Assembly (NCBI GenBank): GCA_003290165.1
Contig: QNQO01008317.1
Location: 1 to 64,000 of the forward strand
DNA length: 64,000 nt
DNA from: Berberis thunbergii
Taxonomy: Eukaryota > Streptophyta > Magnoliopsida > Ranunculales > Berberidaceae
Reading direction: 5' to 3'
Positions 56,201-64,000 of the stretch are shown here, piece by piece (position 1 is the first letter of the stretch; every line of letters begins with the position of its first letter). A program made the position numbers and the translations under genes. The notes below the pieces were generated by a model. The model was not told the DNA's origin. It saw nothing but the letters and a program-made list of their open reading frames with translations, and did not search any database.

Positions 56201-59200
56201 ATGACTACATTTACTGAACTTGTTGCAAAAGACCTTAACAGGCCTTTTTGCTTTGAGGGCCAACATTTTAAAAGATGGAGACAAAAAATGTTGTTTTTCC
56301 TAACAACACAAAAGGTTGCATATGTTTGTAATTCTGAAAAACCTAGATTGCCTGATGAACCTGATGAAACCCAAACTAAAGAATTAGACCGTTGGATTGA
56401 AATGATTTTTTGTGTAAAATTTTTATCTTGAATGGTCTTCCTGGTGATCTATATGATTATTATTGTTCTGAAAAAACTGCTAAGGAATATTTGGGAAGCC
56501 CTTAGGAAAAAATATGACACTGAGGAGGCTGACACAAAGAAATATGTTGTCAACCGTTATCTGAAATTTTAAATGACTGATGACAAGTCTGTAGAAACCC
56601 AATCACACGAGCTTCAAAAAATTGCTCATGAAATTATATCTGAGGGAATGACTTTAGATGAGCAATTTCAAGTAGTTGTTGTGATAGACAAATTGGCCCC
56701 TAGCTGGAAAGATTTTAAGAATGTCCTTAGGCATAAAACTAAAGAGTTTTCCCTAGAAAGCCTGATTACCCGACTTCGTATTGAGGAGGAAGCCCGAAAA
56801 CAAGATCAGAAAGATGAAGTTATGATTATATCAAACCATAAGAAATCTACCCCTATGTCTCTGAAACCCAGTGGAAAGACAATGAAAAATCAGAATCACA
56901 ATAAAAATCGAAACAATCAGAATCGGAACCAACATAACCGGAACAACCAGAACCGCAACTATCAGAATCAGAATCCTCCGCGAAATCAGAATGGACAAAA
57001 ACATCCCTCCAAGAATGATTCAGCACAGTTCCTATGCTACACCTGTGGTAGGCCAGAGCATATGGCTAGGAACTGCCGGAACGGATCTCGCCCTGCACCT
57101 CAGGCGAACCTAACCGAAGACCAACTTATTGCCATGATCTCTGAGATCAATTTTGTTGGTGGATCCGAGGGATGGTGGGTTGACACTGGTGCTTCTCGAC
57201 ATGTCTACTATGATAGAGAAATGTTCAAGTCCTATTCTGAAGCTGAGGACAAGAAAGTGTTGTTGGGTGATTCCCACTCCACTATAGTTGCTGGAACTGG
57301 AACAGTAGAACTGAAGTTTTCCTCTAGAAAGACCATTATCCTGAAGGATGTCTTGCATACTCCAGAGATGATGAAGAACTTAGTCTCTGGTTATTTTCTG
57401 AACAAAGCTGAGTTTACTCAAATTATAGGGGCTGATTTATATACTATCACAAAGAATAATGTATTTGTGGGGAAAGGGTATGCCACTGATGGAATGTTTA
57501 AGTTAAATGTTGAAGCAAATAAAATTTCTAGTTCTGCTTACATGTTGTGCACTTTTAATATTTGGCATGCTAGACTCTGTCATGTTAATAAGCGTATTAT
57601 TAAAAACATGAGTAATTTAGGACTAATTCCAAAATTGTCCTTAAATGATTTTGAAAAGTGCAACTATTGTAGTCAAGCTAAGATAACCAAAACACCACAT
57701 AAATCTGTTGTTAGAGAATCTGAACCCTTAGATTTGATACACTCAGATATATGTGAACTTGATGGTGTTTTGACTATAAATGGAAAACGTTATTTTATTA
57801 CGTTTATTGATGATTGTTCTGATTATACTTTTGTCTACTTAATGAAAAATAAAAGTGATGCCTTTGACATGTTTAAATTATTTTTTACTGAAGTTGAAAA
57901 TCAATATAATAGAAAGATTAAGAGACTTAGGAGTGATAGAGGCACTGAATATGACAGCAGTACTTTCATAGAGTTCTATAATTCTCAAGGAATTATTCAT
58001 GAAACAACTGCACCATATTCTCCTGAGATGAATGGCAAAGCTGAAAGAAAAAATAGAACTCTTACCGAGTTAGTAGTTGCCATAATGCTTAACTCCGGTG
58101 ATGCATCGCACTGGTGGGGAGAAATTATCTTGACAGTCTGTTATGTGCTAAATAGAGTCCACAAATCAAAAAGTAAAACCTCTCCGTATGAGATTTTGAA
58201 AAATAGACAATCAAACTTGTCTTATTTGAAAACTTGGGGTTGTTTAGCTTATGTTAGAATTCCTGATCCTAAAAAGAATAAGCTTGCTAGTAGGGCATAT
58301 GAATGTGTATTCATAGGATATGCCATGAACAGCAAAACTTATAGATTCTATAATCTTAAAGATCAAGTTATTATAGAATCAAACGACGTTGACTTCTATG
58401 AAGATAAATTTCCTTTTATTTCGAGGAATAGTGGGGGTACATCCTCAAATAACGTGCCCTTGATCAGGATGAATGAAACTGATAAAGCCACAATATCTGA
58501 GCCTAGGAGAAGTAAACGGAAACGAACTTCTAAAAACTTTGGCCCCGATTACTATGTTTTTTCAGTCGAGGAGGATCCACTTAGCTTTCAAGAAGCCTTA
58601 TCCTCTATAGATGCCAATTTTTGGGAAGAGACTATTGATGATGAAATGTACTCTCTTGAGTCTAATAGAACCTGACATTTAGTTGACTTGCCACCAGGTT
58701 GCAAAACAATAGGATGTAAATGGGTATTTAAGAAGAAATTGAAACTCGATTGTAATGTTGATAAGTTCAAGGCTCATCTCGTAGCCAAAGGATATAGACA
58801 GAGAGAAAATGTTGACTTCTTTGACACATATTCTCCTGTTACCAGGATTACATCTATTCGAGTGTTAATTTCTCTTGCTGCGATACATAATCTAGTATTG
58901 CACCAAATGGACGTTAAGACTGTGTTTCTTAATGGCGATTTGGAAGAAAAAAATTACATGGACCAACTTGAAGGTTTTGTTATTCCAGGACAAGAACATA
59001 AAGTTTGCAAACTAGATAAATCACTTTACGGTTTGAAACAAGCTCCAAAACAATGGCATGAAAATTTTGATAACCTTGTTATCGCACATGACTTTAAAGT
59101 GAACGAAAGTGACAAATGCATTTACTATAAAGATGAAAATGGCATTTGCACTATTATATGTCTATATGTGGATGACTTGCTTATCTTTGGTTCTAATATC

Positions 59201-60084
59201 CATGCCGTGAATAAAGTGAAGGCTTTATTGTGTGCGAACTTTGATATGAAAGACCTTGGAGAAGCAAGTGTAATCCTTGGTATCAAGATTACTAGGTCTG
59301 AAAAGGGAATTTCCCTGGATCAATCATACTATATAGAGAAGATCCTAAGTAAATATAATTACTCTGACTGTAAACCTGCATGTACTCCTTATGATTCTAG
59401 AGTAAAGTTGTTCAAGAACACCGGTGACGGTGTTAGACAATCTGAATATGCGAGCATCATTGGTAGTCTTAGATATGCTACCGATTGCACTAGACCCGAC
59501 ATAGCTTATGCCGTGGGATTACTATGCAGACTTACCAGTAGACCTATTATACAGCACTGGCATGCAATTGAAAGGGTCATGAGGTACCTGAAGAGGACTA
59601 AAAACCTCAGATTACATTATCAAAAGTTTCCCGCTGTCCTTGAAGGATATAGCGATGCTGATTGGAACACCCTTTCAGATGACTCCAAAGCCACCAGTGG
59701 CTATATTTTCAATATAGCCGGTGGAGCTGTTTCTTGGAAATCAAATAAACATACCATTTTGGCACAGTCCACGATGGAGTCAGTGATGATAGCACTAGCC
59801 ACGGCTAGTGAAGAAGCAGGTTGGCTAAGAAACCTGCTAGCAGAGATCCCTTTATGGGAAATACCGATTCCAGCTGTCTTGATCCATGGCGATAGTACCG
59901 CGGCTATTGCAAAAGTACAGAACCATTATTATAACGGCAAGAAATGACAAATACGTCAGTTAGAGAGTTTCTATCTACTAGTGATGTGAGAGTGGATCAT
60001 GTACGAACTGATGCGAACTTGGCTGATCCTTTGACGAAAGGATTAGCTAGAGAGAAGGTTTTCACAACCTCGAAAGAAATGTGA
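56201..60084 (+). pseudogene. Copia-4 gag-pol polyprotein with few disabling changes
   Basis: Gag starts at 56201 (FCFEGQHFKRWRQKMLFF). A frameshift near 56415 and a TAA at about 56569 precede a 700-codon open frame from 56573. That frame has an N/Q-rich linker, zinc knuckle CYTCGRPEHMARNC (about 57037-57078), protease WWVDTGASRHVYYD (57175-57216), GAG-pre-integrase WHARLCHVNKR, and integrase with HSDICELDG, FIDDCSDYTF, RSDRGTEYDSS and PEMNGKAERKNRT. One TGA at 58673-58675 replaces the expected Trp. The same frame then runs 58676-59947 through reverse transcriptase ([21 protein letters not shown] at about 59164-59196) and RNase H ([22 protein letters not shown]). A frameshift at about 59947 precedes the last residues (DANLADPLTKGL) ending TGA at 60082-60084. 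Confidence 0.94.
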
Positions 60085-60643
60085 CTAAAGCCCTTAGATT
60101 GATGAGTTATTCATGACGGTAACCCAACCTATAGACTAGAGATCCCAAGAAATAGGTTCAATGGGTAATAACAAGTCGTGAATGATATGTTGTGAATCAT
60201 GCTGACAAAATAGCAATCTCATTCCTAGATTATAGCATGAATTCCAGAAGCGATAGTAGGATGAGTTAAAAACTCTTAATGAGGTCTATACTCTATGTGG
60301 AGTGGAGTACCTAGCTACAGGAGTACTCTTGATAGACTCACCTAAGTGATTGTGGAAGTTTGGCCGCTTCCTATTGAATTTGTGCGCAAAATTCCTAGAG
60401 CCTTCACTATACTGGGATATACGTACATGGCCATAAGGCACGAGCTTTTTAGACTTCACCCTGGTAAGGTTGTGCGTGTAATGTCTGTTAGAGATAGAGT
60501 TCAAAACTACGAGTTACTCTAGTATAATCTAAAGCATGAACACTACGCAAGAGTTCAAGTCGAAAGACACTTTTGCTTATGCACAATCTTATATTTTACA
60601 GATTGCTCGATGAAAATTGTTTTTAAAAATCCAAGTGGGGGAT

Positions 60644-61511
60644 TATTGAAAATATGGTTTTTAAAATAAAATAAAATGGGTGTATACCTGGATTTTAACC
60701 CTGGATCTCTCTCTTATTTTGATCTATGGATTTCTCTCTCTATTTTTAGTCACACATCGTCTATATAACTCATAGTGGAAGAGTTTATAAGGAGATTGTT
60801 TGGACTTGGGTTTGGACCCCTTGGGGGTACCACTCTTTTGTGAGGAGGGGAGAGATAGACTCTCGCGCTCGCCGCCGTCTGGGTCGTATCATTTAGAGAG
60901 CAACCCATTTTTTTGCTGAAAATTTATTTAAACGAAAATAAACTTTTGAATTTTTGAAGAGGGGCTGAATCTAGACGTCTTTCTAAAACACACGTTTGGC
61001 ATAAGTTGCAGCGAGATTTTTTCTCCACGTTTTGATTTTTATTCTCCACGCGATTTATGCCAATGTATCTAGCCTGTATTTCGTATTTTGACTGTACGGT
61101 TTTCTCCCTATAAATACCATACAGACTTAGAGTTTAAAAAAATATGAGAAAGAAAACAAAACAAACTGTTCTTCTTTCGAAATCAGGGAGTATAAAATAG
61201 TTCTGAATCAAAGAAGAGTTTTGCAAACAGTTTTCGTTTTTACAATCAGTTTTCGTTTACCAAGTTTTTGCTTTTTGCTGATTTATATCACAAAGAGATT
61301 AAGTGTGGATTGTATTTCGTTCATCAACTGTGCAATTGTTTGAACGAGATGGAGAAGATTTTGAGCTGTTTTATCCTGGGGAGGGCGGGGCGAATTCAAT
61401 GCTTGCACGATTTTGAGCAAAACCGCGAAACGTCTGAAAGAGAGCGACCTAGTCTAACAATCGATACATTCGTTCCTATATTTTAATTTTGAATTCTTTA
61501 CAGCATTTACA
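60644..61511 (+). repeat. Copia-4 3' LTR
   Basis: 868 bp, partner of 55265-56171, starting TATTG and lacking two short stretches near 61290 and 61455. Confidence 0.92.
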
Positions 61512-61516
61512 ACAAT

Positions 61517-62590
61517 GGATAGATATCATATAGTTCTTACAGCAGGCAGAAGAAAGGCGTTGAATGATCCTGTGGATGATGAGCCCTGGAAATTTTGGAG
61601 TCAGTTGTTGTTTACCTGGGTTCTTGCCCAAAGATGCAGATTTGTTTGAGAAATTGTATGGAAGAGAGAAGATCGTATTTGTCACGCATACTTGGCTTGT
61701 AAAGAAAAGAATGACTCTGAATTTGTGGCTGCACAGAAATGGAAGGTCGTATTTGTAAAGGTAAGAAGGTAGTTATCACGTCTTCTTTCTTACGTCATCT
61801 TTTAAGTGAAGTTGTATTCCCTTTTTAGTTTGGCAAGAGCTCACCTGTCTTTTGGAAAGTGCAGCTTTGTGATTTTGGATTAGAAAGAAGGTTAAGTCAT
61901 ATATCAAAAGTCCCTTCTTCTCAGGTTAGCTCGATCAATTAATTTCATAGTTGATCTATACAAAATTTTGAATAAATGGAATCTGATAATTTTTCTCTTT
62001 GTTTTTAACTACTTGATTTCAAGTAGTTGCCACAGGCTAAGCGAGGAACACCATGCTATATGGCACCTGAGCTGTTTTAGGATGGAGGAGCCCATTCATA
62101 TGCCTCTGATTTATGGGCTCTCAGTTGTGTATTGTATGAGTGTTACAGGGAGGTCTCCATAGGAAAAGAATTCACTCAGCTAGTAAATCCATTCTCTGTG
62201 ATCCAACTCCAACTCCAACTCTTCCAGGTAATCCAAGTCGGTGTTTTGTAAATTTGGTGAATTGTCTTTTGATTAAGGATCCAGCAGAAATAATACAGTG
62301 GACTGAGCTTTGTGAGCTCAGTTTTTTTTGGAGGATGAAATTCACCCCAATGCCTCTACCTTCTCAACCTGCTTTCACTGCCATGCTTGAGCTCTCTTCT
62401 AAACCAAATCCTACAGAGCTTAGTGGTGATGATCCTCGACCAAATTGAACACCTCGAGATCTGTTTTGGGGGCAAGAGGCTTTGAAACACCATAAAGAAT
62501 GTAACCAGTGGCCCAAAAACTCAAACAAAGGCTTTTACTAGAGGTGTTGAAGAGATGCAGAAAAAACTTCAAATGCTACAAGGGAAGTGA
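61517..62590 (+). pseudogene. RUNKEL-type serine/threonine kinase pseudogene, 5' truncated catalytic domain
   Basis: After a start-like MTMDRYHI (spanning the Copia-4 insertion site) and an unrecognised exon-like segment (61560-61758, ending at a GTAAGAAGG donor), kinase sequence begins: LCDFGLERRLSHISKVPSSQ (61862-61924; subdomain VII DFG). An intron-like gap follows. Then AKRGTPCYMAPELF, a stop, DGGAHSYASDLWALSCVLYECY (62037-62145; subdomains VIII-IX), a frameshift, DPTPTPTLPGNPSRCFVNLVN, LLIKDPAEIIQWTELC and PSQPAFTAMLELSSKP (to about 62450). RUNKEL is a plant kinase-like protein needed for phragmoplast and cytokinesis. The glycine loop, catalytic Lys and HRD motif are missing, and the HEAT-repeat tail is absent. 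Confidence 0.85.
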
Positions 62591-62630
62591 ATCTCCTAAG
62601 ACTCCAAAAATCCTGACAAATGGTCCAGTT

Positions 62631-62971
62631 ATGCTGGTTCTCATCAAAGTTTTTGTGGTTGCTCTGTGTGCATTGATTCTTGTACGAGTTTTTATGTATC
62701 CCCATGTCTCAATTACTTGCAGCAAGGAGACCAACACAAACAAACCGAACAATGGGTTGAAACCTCCTTCAAGATCTGGTAATGGTTTGTATTTGATCCT
62801 TCTGATCATTATCTAACAACTTTCAAAACTCAATGTCAAGTTCCATGTTTTTTTATGCTTCTCATGTTATTATTCTAAACTAATTGTGCCTGTTTGTTGA
62901 CAGAGCTTGTAAATGATAAATTTGGCCAACAACAGAACAAACCCCGCAGGCATGTCAAACTTCTTCAATAA
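62631..62971 (+). CDS. Possible two-exon gene for a small membrane protein, about 71 aa
   Basis: Exon 62631-62778 and exon 62904-62971 join in frame (216 nt) across a GTAATG...TTGACAG intron. The protein opens with a hydrophobic helix (MLVLIKVFVVALCALILVRV), then SITCSKETNTNKPNNGLKPP and a basic C-terminus (NKPRRHVKLLQ). The frame stays open upstream to about 62560, so the true start may lie further 5' or in another exon. I do not recognise the family. It directly follows the RUNKEL-like pseudogene and could be the 3' exons of a larger broken gene. Confidence 0.35.
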
Positions 62972-63475
62972 GATGTTTAGCTTTGTACTCGACTTATTGA
63001 AATTTCATCTTTGTTCAAGTCAATAATAGAGTTTAATTGTCTTTTTTAATTGCATCACACTCAGCTTTTTTCATATGATAATTTTTTATGAGTAAGTTTT
63101 GTATCAATTTGTGTATTGATTAAGTTATGGTTGCTAATTGTAGCTGTGTACGTGTTATCGTTAGCCAATAGTTGGGTTTAATTCAATCAAGTTTCAACAC
63201 GTCTGTACTCTTTCCTTGAGTTTGTGGTGGACCTTGCTCACTTCTCTGAGCAATTGGATGCCCTCCAGGAACAGCCTGTGCATTGATTAAGGAGTGTGAT
63301 TCCTATTACTCCTCGAAAGGATTCATAGAAGTTTCATATTGCACATGGTAGATACTGAGAATGGAAAAAAATTGCAGATAGAGGCTTGATCACGGATGTA
63401 GTTTTTGTCAGTTAGAAGAAGAGTCATTTGAAAAACTCTGTATGTTTAGAATCCTCAACTATTTCCCTAGGGAGA
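62972..63475. other. Intergenic, nothing firmly recognised
   Basis: AT-rich sequence with an AATAGAG stretch at about 63023 that may serve the small ORF upstream. No domain recognised. Confidence 0.4.
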
Positions 63476-63556
63476 GTGTTTAAGTTCGACAAGGAAGTCA
63501 GCCAAGATCGCGCCTCTCTCGTCAAGTTCTACGCTCCTTGGCATGGTGGTAATTTT
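63476..63556 (+). pseudogene. Protein disulfide isomerase thioredoxin-domain fragment
   Basis: Reads VFKFDKEVSQDRASLVKFYAPWHGG. Plant PDIs have NF(D/E)KEVGQDR.ALVEFYAPWCGHC here, in which CGHC is the redox active site. Both cysteines are lost. About 27 codons remain, with no flanking PDI sequence seen, so it is a small exon relic. Confidence 0.65.
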
Positions 63557-64000
63557 GGATTAGTTTAGGAAAGACGAATATATTCAAATTTTAGTATTAT
63601 TAGGTGGAGTGGTCTTATTTGTGTTTAGATTTCTCATCCTGGGAGTCGGCGTTAGTCATAGCCGTTTGTTTGTAACATATTTAGTTTAACCTTTGTTTTG
63701 ACAATAATTTGCAGAATAAAAACTTTGTGATTATCAATCCATGGTATTGATGCCTTCCAAATGTTAATGTAATGTCTGATTATTTACTTCTTTCACATCC
63801 TTTCTATTTATCTCATCTTCTCATAATCTTTTTCATGCTCTCTTCTTTTAGTCTTCTTCCTTGTTTATCAATAGTTTTTCTATGGAATTGGCCGTTTCGC
63901 TCATTCGATCTGAGAGTTGAGTTGGAGTTTTGGACCATGGTTCCAACTTGAATAAACCCACTTGCTATTTATCTACATTACTGTTTAGTATCAATCTAAA
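63557..64000. other. Intergenic to the window edge
   Basis: AT-rich, TCTTCT- and TTTCTC-rich sequence. Nothing recognised. Confidence 0.4.

Larger units (their letters stand above)
55265..61511 (+). mobile_element. Ty1/Copia LTR retrotransposon Copia-4, nearly intact
   Basis: Long LTRs (55265-56171 and 60644-61511) begin TGTTGAAAATATGG (5') or TATTGAAAATATGG (3') and end GCATTTACA. A polypurine tract AAGTGGGGGAT precedes the 3' LTR. Flanks ACAAT at 55260-55264 and 61512-61516 are a perfect target duplication. The interior has the full gag-protease-integrase-RT-RNase H order with long open frames. The LTRs differ by two deletions of roughly 15-25 bp in the 3' copy plus scattered changes. I could not identify the usual TGGTATCAGAGC primer site after the 5' LTR. 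Confidence 0.93.

Overview
The window looks like repeat-rich nuclear DNA from a eudicot plant. It is AT-rich, has spliceosomal introns and contains recognisable plant gene remnants: a RIC/CRIB protein, SF3A1, a KIN-4 kinesin, a RUNKEL kinase and a protein disulfide isomerase. Most of it is nested transposable elements. I cannot name the species from sequence alone.

Layout. 1-6500: a 177-bp tandem repeat and a decayed Ty3/Gypsy element on the minus strand (gag and protease only) carrying a hAT-like insertion. 6.8-7.0 kb: a Mutator-type foldback MITE. 8.07-9.37 kb: a four-exon ROP-interactive CRIB (RIC) gene on the minus strand, the best candidate for a working host gene. 10.0-14.9 kb: a minus-strand Copia element bracketed by two copies of a ~320-bp segment. 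16.1-26.2 kb: a dead, intron-containing copy of splicing factor SF3A1, cut by a 1.16-kb Mutator-like foldback element, a full Copia element and a solo LTR. Each insertion has its own target-site duplication, so the ancestral reading order can be recognised across each one.

27.0-28.5 kb and 34.05-39.71 kb: two related non-autonomous CACTA elements. The second (5.7 kb, ACT target duplication) holds a ~2.2-kb GATCTTCTTT-type array and two tandem cassettes with a tRNA-Glu-like sequence. Between them are a small unknown ORF, a solo LTR, a TRIM-type LTR element with an internal tandem repeat, and another Mutator-type MITE.

40.6-49.3 kb: a plant L1-type LINE (ORF1 with DUF4283-like and zinc-knuckle regions, then endonuclease) whose reverse-transcriptase part is missing. 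In its place is a ~3.8-kb block with a foldback repeat, a KIN-4 kinesin motor fragment and a small CACTA element. The LINE 3' end carries a hAT element that itself carries a Mutator-type MITE. 50.2-54.8 kb: a decayed Copia element. 55.3-61.5 kb: a comparatively well preserved Copia element with a long open polyprotein, inserted at the start of a RUNKEL-kinase-like pseudogene. 62.6-63.6 kb: a possible small two-exon membrane-protein gene and a protein disulfide isomerase fragment.

The parts do not form an operon or pathway. The window is best read as a record of successive insertions and decay around a few host gene remnants. I found no intact autonomous transposon and no clear new biological system. 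The most unusual structure is the array-filled CACTA element with tRNA-like cassettes.
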